Source: Microbacterium binotii
GTDB lineage: Bacteria; Actinomycetota; Actinomycetes; Actinomycetales; Microbacteriaceae
Length of the DNA: 64,000 nucleotides
Direction of reading: 5' to 3'
NCBI RefSeq assembly: GCF_021398715.1
Contig: NZ_CP090347.1
Span: 1,116,001-1,180,000 of the forward strand
How positions within the stretch are numbered: the first letter of the stretch is position 1; each line of letters opens with the position of its first letter. A program made the position numbers and the translations under genes. Shown piece by piece: positions 8,430 through 18,203 of this stretch. The notes under the pieces are model-generated. The model did not search any database. It was not told the DNA's origin and saw only the letters and a list, made by a program, of their open reading frames with translations.

Positions 8430-8546
8430 TCAGCGGTCCTCGTCGTCGAGGCGCTTCTCCTCCTGCGCCTCGAGGCGGTCCTTCTCCTTCTGCGCCTTCT
8501 CCCGCTCTTCGCGGATCTCCTCGTGCGACTTGGAGTTGTTGGTCAT
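8430..8546 (-). CDS. Small highly charged protein, 38 residues
   Basis: Unknown function. The reading frame begins with ATG at 8546 after a good ribosome site (GAGAGGAG) and ends at 8430. It is rich in Glu, Lys and Arg (core EERERE-type repeats such as REEREKAQKEKDRLEAQ) and should form a single soluble charged helix. It lies 11 bp downstream of the sugar-porter gene on the same strand and is probably cotranscribed with it. The good ribosome site and spacing argue that it is real. It was found by reading the gap, and no family is recognised. Confidence 0.6.
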   Translation of the reverse strand: MTNNSKSHEEIREEREKAQKEKDRLEAQEEKRLDDEDR

Positions 8547-8557
8547 GTCGGCTCCTC

Positions 8558-10009
8558 TCACTTCTTCTGACGGGGTTTCTTGACGAACAGCGTCTCGGTC
8601 TGTTCGAGCTCCATGCCCTTGGTCTCAGGGATCTTCCAGAGCACGAAGACGAACGACAGAGCCGCGAAGATCGCGTACATGAGGTAGGTCAGGGGCAGCG
8701 ACCAGGCCGAGAGCTCCGGGAAGGTCCACGACACGAGGAAGTTCGCGATCCACTGCGCACCGGCGGCCACGCCGAGGGCCTTGCCGCGGATGCGGCTGGG
8801 GAAGATCTCGCCGAGCAGGACCCAGACGAGCGGACCCCACGAGGCGCCGAAGCCGACGACGAACAGGTTCGCCGCGACCAGGGCGACCGGCCCCCAGGGA
8901 CCCGGCAGGGAGATGTCGGTGCCCTCTCCGGTGGCGAACGAGAACGACAGCGCCATGGCCCCCAGCGACAGCGCCATCAGGACGGAGCCGGTCAGCAGGA
9001 TGGGCTTACGTCCGACCCGGTCCACGAGGAAGATCGCGATGAGGGTCACGAGCACGTTGGTGACGCTCGTGATGACGCTGACCAGCAGCGCGTTGCTCTC
9101 GTCGAAGCCGACCGCCTGCCAGAGCGTCGTCGAGTAGTAGAAGATCACGTTGATGCCCACGAACTGCTGGAACACCGACAGGATGACGCCGATCCACACG
9201 ATGGGATTCAGCCCGAGCGCGGGGCCGGCGAGGCTGGCCTTCGCGTTCTTGCGGTCCGTCTCGATGGCGGTCGTCAGCTCGTTGACGGTCTTGTCGAGGT
9301 CGGCGGCGGGAACGAGGCGGGCGAAGATCTCCTTCGCCTCCTGGGTGCGGCCCCGCGCGAGCAGGTAGCGGGGGGACTCGGGCATCGTGAACGAGAGGAT
9401 GCCGTAGACGGCGGCGGGGATCACGCCGATGAGGAACATCCAGCGCCAGGCCTCCAGCCCCCACCAGAGCGTGTCGTCGGCACCGCCCGCCGCGCCGGCG
9501 AGGACGGCGTTGCTCAGGAGCGCGGCGAAGATGCCGAGCGTGATGGCCAGCTGCTGCAGCGACGCCAGCGACCCGCGGATCTGCCGCGGGGCGACTTCCG
9601 CGATGTAGGCCGGCGCGACCACCGAGGCGATGCCGATGCCGAGACCGCCCAGCACGCGCCACACGATCAGGTCGGGGACGCTGAAGGTCAGCGCGGAGCC
9701 GACCGAGCTGACGAGGAACAGCACCGAGCCCAGCAACATCACGCGCAGGCGACCGAAACGGTCGGAGAGGGCGCCGGCGAGGATCGCACCGACGGCGCAG
9801 CCGAGGAGTGCGACCGCCACGACGAAGCCGGTGAGGATCGGCTCCTTCGTGTAGTCCGCCTCGATGGATTTCACGGCGCCGTTGATGACGGAGGAGTCGA
9901 ACCCGAAGAGGAACCCGCCCACGGCCGCGGCGACGGAGAGTCCGATCGCCCGGCGTCCGAACGGACTGCGCATCGAGAACGTCCCCGTGGGGAGTGCTTC
10001 GGTGGTCAT
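8558..10009 (-). CDS. MFS sugar porter (sugar:proton symporter)
   Basis: Twelve-span major facilitator protein of the sugar-porter family, 483 residues. Signatures are FLFGFDSSVINGA in span 1, DRFGR after span 2, PESPRYLL at 210-217 after span 6, the glucose/xylose motif QQFVGINVIFYYS in span 7, DRVGRKP between spans 8 and 9, and PETKG near the C-terminus. It probably imports a hexose or pentose with protons. The ATG is at 10009, and no strong ribosome site is apparent. It is inserted, in reverse orientation, between tatD and rsmA. The exact substrate cannot be read from the sequence. Confidence 0.92.
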   Translation of the reverse strand: MTTEALPTGTFSMRSPFGRRAIGLSVAAAVGGFLFGFDSSVINGAVKSIEADYTKEPILTGFVVAVALLGCAVGAILAGALSDRFGRLRVMLLGSVLFLVSSVGSALTFSVPDLIVWRVLGGLGIGIASVVAPAYIAEVAPRQIRGSLASLQQLAITLGIFAALLSNAVLAGAAGGADDTLWWGLEAWRWMFLIGVIPAAVYGILSFTMPESPRYLLARGRTQEAKEIFARLVPAADLDKTVNELTTAIETDRKNAKASLAGPALGLNPIVWIGVILSVFQQFVGINVIFYYSTTLWQAVGFDESNALLVSVITSVTNVLVTLIAIFLVDRVGRKPILLTGSVLMALSLGAMALSFSFATGEGTDISLPGPWGPVALVAANLFVVGFGASWGPLVWVLLGEIFPSRIRGKALGVAAGAQWIANFLVSWTFPELSAWSLPLTYLMYAIFAALSFVFVLWKIPETKGMELEQTETLFVKKPRQKK

Positions 10010-10067
10010 TTCGTCACCCTAACCCTGCCAGCGTTCTCTCAGGGTCGGACTTGGCTCGACGGTTGTC

Positions 10068-10073
10068 TAGGGT
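10068..10073 (+). promoter_or_regulatory. -10 element of rsmA, leaderless
   Basis: TAGGGT ends seven bases before the ATG at 10081. There is no ribosome site. An overlapping alternative, TTGGCT (10051-10056) with TTATAC (10073-10078), has 16-bp spacing. Confidence 0.45.
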
Positions 10074-10080
10074 TATACAC

Positions 10081-10950
10081 ATGACCGTGCACCTGCTCGG
10101 CGCGGCCGAGATCCGCGCGCTGGCCGCCGAGCTCGATGTCACTCCGACGAAGAAACTGGGGCAGAACTTCGTCGTCGATGCCAACACGGTGCGAAAGATC
10201 GTGCAGGTCGCCGGCGTCGCGGCCGGTGAGCACGTCGTGGAGGTCGGGCCCGGGCTCGGCTCCCTCACCCTCGCGATCCTCGAGACGGGCGCGAGCGTGG
10301 TGGCGGTGGAGATCGATCACCGGCTCGCCGAGCGACTGCCGGCCACCGCACGCGCCCACGGGGTGCGCGATGGGATGCTGCGCGTCGTGGATGCGGATGC
10401 GCTCACCATCCGGGACCTGCCCGGCGAGCCCACGGTGCTCGTGGCCAACCTGCCCTACAACGTCTCGGTGCCGGTGCTCCTGCACTTCCTCGAGCACTTC
10501 GGTCACCTCCAGCGCGGCGTCGTCATGGTGCAGGCGGAGGTCGGCGAGCGCCTCGCCGCCCCTCCCGGGTCCAAGGTCTACGGCGCCCCGAGCGTCAAGG
10601 CCGCCTGGTACGGCTCGTGGCGGCTGGCGGGGACCGTGTCGCGCCATGTCTTCTGGCCGGTCCCGAACGTCGACAGCGTGCTCGTCGGATTCCGACGCGA
10701 CGCCCAGGCGCGCGGCGACGAGGCGGAGCGCGTCGCGACGTTCCGCGTCGTGGACGCCGCGTTCCAGCAGCGCCGCAAGATGCTGCGCCAGGCGCTGTCG
10801 GGACTGTTCGGCGGGTCGGCCGCATCCGCGAGCGCCGTGCTCGAGGCGGCCGGGGTGGATCCGACCCTCCGGGGCGAGCAGCTGACGATCGACGACTTCC
10901 AGCGGATCGCCCGCGTGCGGCCCAGCGAGCTGCGCACCCTCACCGACTGA
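10081..10950 (+). CDS. rsmA: 16S rRNA (adenine1518/1519-N6)-dimethyltransferase
   Basis: Dimethylates the two adjacent adenines in the 3' terminal hairpin of 16S rRNA during 30S maturation (KsgA). The protein has 289 residues. The N-terminus carries [10 protein letters not shown], the SAM pocket is VGPGLG at about 55-60, and the catalytic NLPY motif is at 123-126. The C-terminal helical domain has [12 protein letters not shown]. The ATG at 10081 follows a TAGGGT hexamer by seven bases and lacks a ribosome site. In related genomes ispE follows directly; here three genes intervene. Confidence 0.96.
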   Translation: MTVHLLGAAEIRALAAELDVTPTKKLGQNFVVDANTVRKIVQVAGVAAGEHVVEVGPGLGSLTLAILETGASVVAVEIDHRLAERLPATARAHGVRDGMLRVVDADALTIRDLPGEPTVLVANLPYNVSVPVLLHFLEHFGHLQRGVVMVQAEVGERLAAPPGSKVYGAPSVKAAWYGSWRLAGTVSRHVFWPVPNVDSVLVGFRRDAQARGDEAERVATFRVVDAAFQQRRKMLRQALSGLFGGSAASASAVLEAAGVDPTLRGEQLTIDDFQRIARVRPSELRTLTD

Positions 10951-11083
10951 GCGCTCCCGCCCCGGATCGTCACCGGCTGCAACTGAGGGATTCACCGTGT
11001 GTTCAGCCGCCGGTACGAAACATGCCGGTAACATTCGCGGGAACGAAGGCCGCGCCCGAGCGGCCCGTGAAAGGGACGGACCC

Positions 11084-12001
11084 ATGCGTGCTGGGGAGTA
11101 TCCGGCGGCCGAACGCGTACTGCTGCACCTGAGCGACACCCACCTGCGAGCGCCGGGGCCGAAGCTGTTCGACCGCGTGGACGGGCTCCGCCTGCTCGAG
11201 CGCGCGCTCGAGCGCATCGAGACGAGCGGCATCCGTCCCGACGGCATCGTGTTCACGGGCGACCTCGTCGACCTGGGCGAGGCGGATGCGTACACGGCCC
11301 TGCGCGGCCTCGTCGAGCCCTTCGCCCGACACCTGGAAGCGCCGGTGTTCTGGGTGATGGGCAACCATGACGAGCGCGGAGCGTTCCGTGCGCGCCTGCT
11401 GGATGCGGCCCCCGCCACGACCCCCTTCGACCGCGTCGACGAGATCGACGGACTCCGCCTGATCACGCTCGACACGAGCGTCCCCGGTGCTCACCACGGC
11501 GAGCTGCGCCCCGCACAGCTCGCCTGGCTGCGGGAGCAGTTGGCCCAGCCGGCGCCGCTCGGCACGATCCTCGCCATGCACCATCCGCCCGTGCCGAGTG
11601 TGCTCCCGCTCGCGGCGAGCGTCGAGCTGCGCGATCAGCGCGCGCTCGCCGACGTGCTGCGCGGCAGCGACGTGCGGGCGATCATCGCCGGCCACCTGCA
11701 TTACTCGACCTTCGCGACGTTCGCCGGCGTCCCGGTCTCGGTCGCGTCCTCGACCTGCTACGCCCAGGACCTCACGGTCCCGGTCGGCGGAACGCGCCCG
11801 CAGGACGGCGCGCAGTCGTACAACCTCGTGCACGTGTTCGCCGAGACCGTCGTGCACTCCGTCGTCACGGTCGACGCGCCGCATCCGCTCGAGTACATCG
11901 ACCCGGTCGAGGCGCAGCGCCGCCTGCACTCGGCGGGCATCGCGCAGGACGTCAGCGCAGGGCGGACGCCTCCGACCGCTCCCATCCCGATGCTGCGCTG
12001 A
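11084..12001 (+). CDS. Metallophosphoesterase, CpdA-like cyclic nucleotide phosphodiesterase
   Basis: Calcineurin-like phosphoesterase of 305 residues. Metal-binding motifs in order are DTH (18-20), GDLVD (59-63), GNHDE (94-98), MHHPP and GHLHYS. The arrangement matches the CpdA/Rv0805 group, which hydrolyses cyclic nucleotides and other phosphodiesters. The start at 11084 has an AAAGGGAC ribosome site; the frame is open upstream but without support. No signal peptide is seen. Its last 50 bp overlap, tail to tail, the Stealth-type gene on the other strand. The physiological substrate is not determined by the sequence. Confidence 0.88.
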   Translation: MRAGEYPAAERVLLHLSDTHLRAPGPKLFDRVDGLRLLERALERIETSGIRPDGIVFTGDLVDLGEADAYTALRGLVEPFARHLEAPVFWVMGNHDERGAFRARLLDAAPATTPFDRVDEIDGLRLITLDTSVPGAHHGELRPAQLAWLREQLAQPAPLGTILAMHHPPVPSVLPLAASVELRDQRALADVLRGSDVRAIIAGHLHYSTFATFAGVPVSVASSTCYAQDLTVPVGGTRPQDGAQSYNLVHVFAETVVHSVVTVDAPHPLEYIDPVEAQRRLHSAGIAQDVSAGRTPPTAPIPMLR

Positions 12002-13529
12002 CCGCGGGCAGTTCCCACGGCGCGCGTACCGGGAACATGCGCTCCAGGAGCTCGGTCACCACGCGCACGCGCACCTCTTCGGGAACCTCGGCCGAACCGC
12101 CGTCGTTCAGGCAGAACATGTCGACGTCGCGGCGCTCGGCAAGCCTGCTCATGCGTCGCAACGACTCCGCCATGGTCGTCTGGTAGTAGCGGGTGCGCGG
12201 AGCCGTCGTCGCCACCGCGCGCCCGGTGAAGGCGGCGTAGTAGTGGTACAGGCTGTTCGTCACCGAGATGTCGGTGGCCGAGCGGAACCGGGATGCGGCG
12301 GTGCGCGCGAAGTCCTCGGCGAACGTCTGCTCCAGCTCGGCCATCACGCTGCGGCGAAGGGGCGTCGCGCAGTGCTCGAGGTCGTGCGTGATGGTGCGTC
12401 CGAAGCGCTCGCGCAGGAGCTCGCGGTTGACCCGCAGGGCGTTGTCGTGGCCGCTGCGGTGCGGGGCGTTCGGCCCCGTGCCGATGCGCACGTCGCACTC
12501 CACGAATTGCGAGATGCCGGCGGGGGAGAAGAACAGCTCCGGCGCGACGCTCCGGCCGAAGAACATGTCGTCGTTCGAGTAGAGGAAATGCTCGGCGAGC
12601 CCGTCGATGCGGTGCAGCTGTGCCTCGACGGCGTGCGAGTTGTGGATCGGCAGCACCGAGGTGTCGGCGAAGAACTCCTCGCTGCGCACGACCGTCACCC
12701 GCGGGTGGTCGGCGAGCCAGGCAGGTGTCGGCGAGTCGGTGGCGATGAAGATGCGACGCACCCACGGCGCATACATGTAGACGCTGCGCAGCGCGTAGCG
12801 CAGCTCGTCGACGTGCCGGTAGCGGGCCGGTCCGTCGTCGCCTTCGCCCACCACGTAACCGGCCATCTGCGCCGCGCGCTGGCGCTGGAACTCGCTCGAC
12901 GACCCGTCGACCCACGAGAAGACCATGTCGATGTCGTCGACCATCTCGTTCGGATGCGGGTCGAACATGCCGCGCAGGCTCTGCCAGGTGCGGCCGTGCC
13001 GCTGGATGCTGACACGCTCGATGTCGGCTGCGGCGATGGTGCGCCGGGTCAGCGCGTTGGCATGCGGTGCTTCGACCGTCTCGGCGCCGAAGCGCCAGAA
13101 CTCGAGGCGCACGCCGTGCGCTGCGCCGTAACGCAGCGATCCCGCCAGCCGCGGGCGGAAGACGCGCAGGGCGCTCGGCGCGCCGCGTCGCGGGGTGTGG
13201 TCGGGGGCGGGCACCGCGCTCAGGCCCTTGGGCTTGACGTACACCGGTTCGCCGACGCACAGCCGCGTCACGGCCTCCCATGCGCGGTCCTGATCGGCCA
13301 CGTCCACGACGATCGCCTCGTCGCGCAGCCCGTGGCGGATCAGCAGCGGCTCGATGCCGGCGTCCGTCAGCGCGTCCGCGATCATCGCGAGATCCGCGAG
13401 GTGCGCGTCGAGCGGGGAGAGATCGTCGTGACGCAGGTGGAGCATGCCCGATTCGAGCACGATGTCCTCACGCGTCAGAAGCGCCGCCCAGGGGTGGGGG
13501 CCGGCGGGGAGAGCAGACAGAGAGACCAT
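11952..13529 (-). CDS. Stealth-family sugar-phosphate transferase
   Basis: Probable hexose-1-phosphate transferase of the Stealth family (525 residues), enzymes that build phosphodiester-linked polysaccharides such as capsules or wall glycans. The conserved regions are visible: CR1 [12 protein letters not shown] at about 200-210, CR2 around [22 protein letters not shown] (245-265) with LPIHNSHA just after, CR3 with [12 protein letters not shown] (315-326), and a C-terminal CR4. The N-terminal 190 residues are a variable domain. The start at 13529 was chosen because TACGCT lies exactly six bases upstream, as for other leaderless genes here. No other polysaccharide gene lies next to it, so its glycan is unknown. 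The end overlaps the convergent phosphodiesterase gene by 50 bp. Confidence 0.87.
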   Translation of the reverse strand: MVSLSALPAGPHPWAALLTREDIVLESGMLHLRHDDLSPLDAHLADLAMIADALTDAGIEPLLIRHGLRDEAIVVDVADQDRAWEAVTRLCVGEPVYVKPKGLSAVPAPDHTPRRGAPSALRVFRPRLAGSLRYGAAHGVRLEFWRFGAETVEAPHANALTRRTIAAADIERVSIQRHGRTWQSLRGMFDPHPNEMVDDIDMVFSWVDGSSSEFQRQRAAQMAGYVVGEGDDGPARYRHVDELRYALRSVYMYAPWVRRIFIATDSPTPAWLADHPRVTVVRSEEFFADTSVLPIHNSHAVEAQLHRIDGLAEHFLYSNDDMFFGRSVAPELFFSPAGISQFVECDVRIGTGPNAPHRSGHDNALRVNRELLRERFGRTITHDLEHCATPLRRSVMAELEQTFAEDFARTAASRFRSATDISVTNSLYHYYAAFTGRAVATTAPRTRYYQTTMAESLRRMSRLAERRDVDMFCLNDGGSAEVPEEVRVRVVTELLERMFPVRAPWELPAVSAASGWERSEASALR

Positions 13530-13535
13530 CTCGTC

Positions 13536-13541
13536 AGCGTA
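13536..13541 (-). promoter_or_regulatory. -10 element of the Stealth-type gene, leaderless
   Basis: On the minus strand TACGCT ends six bases before the ATG at 13529. No ribosome site is present. Confidence 0.45.
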
Positions 13542-13598
13542 GACCGCGCGCGTTTCCGGCGAGTTTCGCAAGGGCCCGCGCTCGGAGGTCGCCGTGGA

Positions 13599-13604
13599 TA
13601 GGCT
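13599..13604 (+). promoter_or_regulatory. -10 element of the aldo/keto reductase gene, leaderless
   Basis: TAGGCT ends six bases before the GTG at 13611. Confidence 0.45.
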
Positions 13605-13610
13605 TCAGGG

Positions 13611-14675
13611 GTGACTGCGCCGCGTTTCCGTCCGAACGTCCCCGAGATCCACCGTCCCTACACCGCCGCCGACGAGCGCTACGGTGCGATGGACTACCGC
13701 CAGGTCGGCCGATCGGGTCTGTACCTGCCGCCGATCTCGCTCGGACTGTGGTGGAACTTCGGTGACAACGTCGCGTTCGACAAGCAGCGCGAGATCCTCC
13801 GCCACTCCTTCGACAGCGGCATCACACACTTCGACCTCGCCGACAACTACGGTCCTCCCTACGGCGCCGCGGAGACGAACTTCGGGCGCATGATGCGCGA
13901 GGACTTCGGTCGTTACCGCGACGAGCTGATCATCTCGTCGAAGGCGGGCTGGGACATGTGGCCCGGTCCCTACGGCGACTACGCCTCGCGCAAGCACATC
14001 CTCGCGGGCGCCGAGCAGTCGCTGAAGCGGATGAACCTCGACTACGTCGACATCTTCTACTCGCACCGGGTCGACCCCGTGACGCCGATCGAGGAGACCA
14101 TCGGCGCCCTCGACACCCTCGTGCGCCAGGGCAAGGCGCTCTACGTCGGCATCTCGTCGTACAGCGCCGAGCGCACGGCCGTCGCGTCGGCCGTGGCGCG
14201 CAGCCTCGGAACACCGCTCGTGATCCACCAGCCCGCCTACTCGATCCTCAACCGCTGGGTCGAGGACGGTCTGACCGGCGTGCTGCGCCAGGAGGAGATG
14301 TCGGCCATCGCCTTCACGCCGCTGGCGCAGGGCCTGCTGACCGGCAAGTATCTCGGAGACGGGCGCGGTCAGCGCTCGCAGACCCGGAGCTCGCTGCCCG
14401 ACAAGCCGCTCTCGCACGCCACGATCGCGGCGCTGCGCGGACTCAACGTGGTGGCGAAGGAGCGGGGTCAGACCCTCGCGCAGATGGCGATCCAGTGGGT
14501 GCTGCGCGAGCCGACGGTCGCGTCCGCGCTCATCGGCGCGTCCAGCGTCGAGCAGATCGACGAGAACGTCGCCGCTCTCACCGGGGCCGCCTTCGACGCC
14601 GAGGAGCTGGAGCGCATCGACGCGCTGGCCGAGGGCATCGACGTCGACCTGTGGGCGGTGTCCTCGAAACTGTGA
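13611..14675 (+). CDS. Aldo/keto reductase, YghZ (GpR) type
   Basis: NADPH-dependent carbonyl reductase with a TIM barrel, 354 residues. The catalytic tetrad is visible: Asp and Tyr in [12 protein letters not shown], Lys in [14 protein letters not shown] and His in YSHRVDP. The long segment [17 protein letters not shown] is characteristic of YghZ, the L-glyceraldehyde-3-phosphate/methylglyoxal reductase group related to potassium-channel beta subunits. The NADP-binding end is seen in [16 protein letters not shown]. The start is GTG at 13611. Its stop overlaps the GTG of ispE by 4 bp, so the two genes are translationally coupled. Confidence 0.92.
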   Translation: MTAPRFRPNVPEIHRPYTAADERYGAMDYRQVGRSGLYLPPISLGLWWNFGDNVAFDKQREILRHSFDSGITHFDLADNYGPPYGAAETNFGRMMREDFGRYRDELIISSKAGWDMWPGPYGDYASRKHILAGAEQSLKRMNLDYVDIFYSHRVDPVTPIEETIGALDTLVRQGKALYVGISSYSAERTAVASAVARSLGTPLVIHQPAYSILNRWVEDGLTGVLRQEEMSAIAFTPLAQGLLTGKYLGDGRGQRSQTRSSLPDKPLSHATIAALRGLNVVAKERGQTLAQMAIQWVLREPTVASALIGASSVEQIDENVAALTGAAFDAEELERIDALAEGIDVDLWAVSSKL

Positions 14676-15604
14676 GCATCTCGCGAGTGCCGTCGCGCGT
14701 CCATGTGCGCGCCCCGGGGAAGATCAACGTCTTCCTCGAGGTCGGTCAGGTGCAGGACGACGGCTATCACGACGTCGCGAGCGCGTACCAGGCAGTGTCG
14801 GCGTTCGAGGATGTCTGGGTGACGCCGGCCGACACGATCAGCGTCGAGGTGACGGGCTCCGTCGACGTGGCGGGGGTGCCGCTCGACGACCGCAATCTGG
14901 CCGTCCGCGCGGCACGGCTCCTCGCGGCCGAGACCGGCCACCGGGGCGGCGTGCACCTCGAGATCCACAAGGGCGTCCCCGTCGCGGGAGGCATGGGAGG
15001 CGGATCCGCGGATGCGGCGGCGACCCTCCTGGCCTGCGATGCCCTCTGGGACACCCGGCTGGGAACGCCGCAGCTGCAGGCGCTCGCCGCGCGACTGGGG
15101 GCCGACGTGCCCTTCGCGCTCATGGGCGGCACCGCGGTCGGTGTGGGCCGGGGCGACGAACTGAACCCCGCGCTCGCCCGCGGCCGGTTCGACTGGGTCA
15201 TCGTCACGAGCCAGGACGGTCTGTCCACGCCCGAGGTGTACCGCGCGCTGGACGAGCATCGTGCCCGGCACGCGCTCGACATCTCGCCGGCCTCACGGCG
15301 ACCCCGCGTCGACAACGACGTGCTGCACGCGCTTCGAGCGGGGGATGCGGCCATGCTGGCCTCGTCGGCCCGCAACGATCTGCAGGTCGCGGCGTTGAGC
15401 CTGCGTCCCCGTCTCGGCGAGGTCCTGGAGGCGGGGGAGCGTGAGGGGGCGCTGGTGGGTCTCGTCTCGGGATCAGGGCCCACGCTCGCGTTCCTCGCCG
15501 CCGACGCCGAGTCCGCGATCGAGCTCCAGATCGTGCTCAGCGCGAGCGGGTACGTTGCCCACCACGTGCACGGGCCGGTGCCCGGCGCCCGAATCATCGA
15601 CTGA
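14672..15604 (+). CDS. ispE: 4-diphosphocytidyl-2-C-methyl-D-erythritol kinase
   Basis: Fourth step of the MEP isoprenoid pathway: ATP-dependent phosphorylation of CDP-methylerythritol. It is a GHMP kinase of 310 residues. The active-site Lys is in APGKIN (residues 14-19), the phosphate loop [14 protein letters not shown] lies at about 103-116, the catalytic Asp is in GADVPFAL (about 145), and the C-terminal GHMP motif is LVSGSGPT. The GTG at 14672 overlaps the preceding stop (GTGA). A second GTG five codons later is a possible alternative start. Confidence 0.95.
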   Translation: MSISRVPSRVHVRAPGKINVFLEVGQVQDDGYHDVASAYQAVSAFEDVWVTPADTISVEVTGSVDVAGVPLDDRNLAVRAARLLAAETGHRGGVHLEIHKGVPVAGGMGGGSADAAATLLACDALWDTRLGTPQLQALAARLGADVPFALMGGTAVGVGRGDELNPALARGRFDWVIVTSQDGLSTPEVYRALDEHRARHALDISPASRRPRVDNDVLHALRAGDAAMLASSARNDLQVAALSLRPRLGEVLEAGEREGALVGLVSGSGPTLAFLAADAESAIELQIVLSASGYVAHHVHGPVPGARIID

Positions 15605-15632
15605 GCGCGCGCCGCTCATCAGGAGGACACGC

Positions 15633-16940
15633 ATGTCTGCCCACGACCTCATCACCCGTCAGCACGAGGGGCCCGTCGACGCCGCATCCGCTGCGCGTCT
15701 GGCGGGCGACGGCCTGCAGCTCGTGCGTCTCGCCGACGACGACGATCGCGCCTTCGACGGCTGGCAGGCCGCGGTCACCCGCGGGTTCCTGGGAGACGAG
15801 CCCACGGATGCGCAGCGCGAGACCGGTCGCGGGTTCCGCGGGCATCGCCGCATGATCGCGGTGCTCGACGAGTCCGTTCCCCAGCCCGAGGTGCCCGTGG
15901 GGACCCTCGCCTCGTGGGTGGGGGAGCTCACCGTGCCCGGCGGCGTCGTCGACTCCTGCGCGATCAGCTCCGTCACCGTGGCGCCCACGCATCGCCGGCG
16001 CGGCATCTGGCGCGCGATGATGGAGGGCGAGCTGCGCACGGCCGCGGCGCTCGGGCTGCCGGTCGCGAGCCTGACGGTGAGCGAGTCGACGCTCTACGGC
16101 CGATTCGGGTTCGCGCAGGCCGTGGCCGCCGCGAGCATCGAGATCGACGTCAAGCGCGCCGCGTGGGCGGGACCCGCCCCGTCGGGTCGCGTGGACTTCA
16201 TCGCCCGGGAGAGTTGGCGCGAACTCGCCCCGGACCTCTTCGATCGCATCCGCGCGCACGCGCCCGGTGAGGTCGAGATGCCGCGCGGGCACTGGGACCG
16301 CTTCGCGGGCACGCGCGCCGATGCGGAGAAGCCCGGGCACACCCGCGCGGTGCAGTACACGGCCGCATCCGGCGAGATCACCGGTCTCGCCCTCTACTCC
16401 GTCGACGAGAACCACGACGACTTCACGCGATCGACCGTCACGATCACCTACCTCGCCGCGGCGGACGCGGACGCCTACGCGGGTCTGTGGCGTTTCTTCA
16501 TCGAGATGGATCTGATCGGCACGGTACGCGCGAGCGAGCTGGCCGTGGACGAGCCGTTGCTGTGGATGATCTCCGACCGCCGGGCCGCCACGCTCACCCT
16601 CCGTGACCACCACTACCTGCGCGTTCTCGATACGCCCGCGCTGCTGAGCGGGCGGCGCTACGAGGGCGCGGGGTCGGTCGTGCTCGACGTGCACGACCCC
16701 TTGGGTCTCGCGGGCGGCCGGTTCCGCCTGAGTGTCGACGAGGGGGGAGTTGCCTCCGTGACCGAGACCGGCGATCCCGCCGACGCGCACCTGGGCGTCG
16801 CGGAGCTCGCCGCGATCTTCCTGGGTCAGGTCTCGGCGGTGACGCTGGCCGCGGCGGGTCGTATCGACGCCCAGGACCCCGTGGCGCTCGCCCGTCTGTT
16901 CGGATGGCACCTCCCGGTGCGTCTGAGCTACTGGTACTGA
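15633..16940 (+). CDS. Eis-like GNAT family N-acetyltransferase
   Basis: 435 residues, the length and layout of the Eis/enhanced intracellular survival group: two tandem GNAT folds and a C-terminal SCP2-like domain. The acetyl-CoA loop is VTVAPTHRRRGIWRAMM (about residues 113-130), followed by LYGRFGFAQA. The chain ends in a Tyr whose terminal carboxylate acts as catalytic base in this family. Members acetylate lysine side chains or several amines of aminoglycosides, so a resistance or amine-modifying role is possible but not shown. AGGAGG is placed correctly before the ATG at 15633. Confidence 0.9.
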   Translation: MSAHDLITRQHEGPVDAASAARLAGDGLQLVRLADDDDRAFDGWQAAVTRGFLGDEPTDAQRETGRGFRGHRRMIAVLDESVPQPEVPVGTLASWVGELTVPGGVVDSCAISSVTVAPTHRRRGIWRAMMEGELRTAAALGLPVASLTVSESTLYGRFGFAQAVAAASIEIDVKRAAWAGPAPSGRVDFIARESWRELAPDLFDRIRAHAPGEVEMPRGHWDRFAGTRADAEKPGHTRAVQYTAASGEITGLALYSVDENHDDFTRSTVTITYLAAADADAYAGLWRFFIEMDLIGTVRASELAVDEPLLWMISDRRAATLTLRDHHYLRVLDTPALLSGRRYEGAGSVVLDVHDPLGLAGGRFRLSVDEGGVASVTETGDPADAHLGVAELAAIFLGQVSAVTLAAAGRIDAQDPVALARLFGWHLPVRLSYWY

Positions 16941-17002
16941 TGTGATGCGAGCACATGACGCCGCGTGACGCAACCGCCGGAGCCCGTGTCGTCGGGGGTC
17001 GG

Positions 17003-17008
17003 TAACGT
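17003..17008 (+). promoter_or_regulatory. Candidate -10 element upstream of the DUF427 gene
   Basis: TAACGT would place the start of transcription near 17015, leaving a leader of about 45 bases before the ATG at 17059. Confidence 0.35.
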
Positions 17009-17058
17009 GGGTGCACCTCCGCTGTTCTGCGGGGATCTGGCCCGGCTGGGAGGCGGCG

Positions 17059-17361
17059 ATGAAGGCTCTTTTGGGTGACACGGTGCTCGCGGAGGCTCCG
17101 AAGGAAGATCTGATCCGCATCGAGGGCAACTGGTACTTCCCGCCGGCGAGCATCGCCGAAGGCGTGCTCGTGGACAGCCCGACGCCCTACACCTGTCCGT
17201 GGAAGGGCGCGGCGCACTACTTCACGGTCACGGCGGACGGCCGCGAGCTCGCCGACCGCGCATGGTCGTATCCCGAGCCCTATCCGGGCGCGATCGAGAA
17301 GGTCGGCGCGGACTTCTCGGGATACGTGGCCTTCTGGAAAGAAGTCGAGGTCACCGAGTGA
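17059..17361 (+). CDS. DUF427 domain protein
   Basis: Small cytoplasmic protein of 100 residues and unknown biochemical role. It consists of a single DUF427 beta fold: the conserved GNWYFP, TPYTCPWKGAAHYF and WSYPEPYPGA segments are all present. The ATG at 17059 was chosen over an in-frame GTG at 17011 because GGGAGG lies at the right distance and the conserved domain begins immediately after. It ends 19 bp before the osmoprotectant ATPase gene and may be cotranscribed with it. Confidence 0.88.
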   Translation: MKALLGDTVLAEAPKEDLIRIEGNWYFPPASIAEGVLVDSPTPYTCPWKGAAHYFTVTADGRELADRAWSYPEPYPGAIEKVGADFSGYVAFWKEVEVTE

Positions 17362-17380
17362 CCGCGGCGCGGGACCGGGC

Positions 17381-18202
17381 ATGATCGAGTTCCGCGGCGT
17401 CGACAAGCGGTTTCCCGACGGCACGCGCGCGGTCAACGACTTCTCCTTGGTCATCCCGTCGCGCCAGACGACCGTGTTCGTCGGCTCGTCTGGATGCGGC
17501 AAGACGACGTTGCTGCGCATGATCAACCGCATGGTCGAGCCGACCGCAGGCGTCATCGAGATCGACGGAGAGAACGTCTCGGCGGGTTCGCCCGTGTCGC
17601 TGCGCCGGCGGATCGGCTACGTCATGCAGAACTCCGGTCTGCTGCCGCACTTCACCGTCGCCGACAACATCGCCACCGTGCCGGTCCTGGGCGGCACCTC
17701 TCGCCGTGATGCGCGGCGGCGGGCGCTCGAGCTCATGGAGACCGTCGGGCTCGACACGGCCCTCGCCGACCGCTATCCGAGCCAGCTCTCCGGCGGTCAG
17801 CAGCAGCGGGTGGGCGTGGCGCGCGGACTCGCGGCCGACCCCAACATCCTCTTGATGGACGAACCGTTCGGCGCGGTCGACCCGATCGTGCGCGCGGAAC
17901 TCCAGCAGGAGCTGATCCGACTGCAGCGCGACCTCGGCAAGACCGTGGTGTTCGTCACCCACGACATCGACGAGGCGTTCCTGCTGGGCGACCAGGTCGT
18001 GATCCTCGCGAAGGGGGCGCAGAAGCTCCAGGTCGGCAGTCCGAGCGAGATCATGCAGGCTCCCGCCGACGACTTCGTCTCCGCCTTCATCGGCGCCGAT
18101 AAGGGCAAGCGCGCGCTCCGGCTGAAGGACGTGGGCGGGCGCACGGTCGTCGTCGACGCCGAGGGCCGCACGCAGGGCGCCCTCGTCGAGGACGGCGGGT
18201 GA
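17381..18202 (+). CDS. Osmoprotectant ABC transporter ATP-binding protein (OpuBA/ProV-like)
   Basis: ATPase subunit (273 residues) of a glycine betaine/choline-type importer. Walker A is GSSGCGKTT at 35-43, the signature is LSGGQQQR, Walker B is ILLMDEPFGAVD and the switch His is in FVTHDIDEA. The tail after about residue 225 is short, and no complete CBS-domain pair is present, unlike the longer OpuAA/ProV proteins. The gene opens a run of four genes: ATPase, permease, permease, binding protein. The next start lies 1 bp after its stop. Confidence 0.93.
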   Translation: MIEFRGVDKRFPDGTRAVNDFSLVIPSRQTTVFVGSSGCGKTTLLRMINRMVEPTAGVIEIDGENVSAGSPVSLRRRIGYVMQNSGLLPHFTVADNIATVPVLGGTSRRDARRRALELMETVGLDTALADRYPSQLSGGQQQRVGVARGLAADPNILLMDEPFGAVDPIVRAELQQELIRLQRDLGKTVVFVTHDIDEAFLLGDQVVILAKGAQKLQVGSPSEIMQAPADDFVSAFIGADKGKRALRLKDVGGRTVVVDAEGRTQGALVEDGG

Positions 18203-18203
18203 G

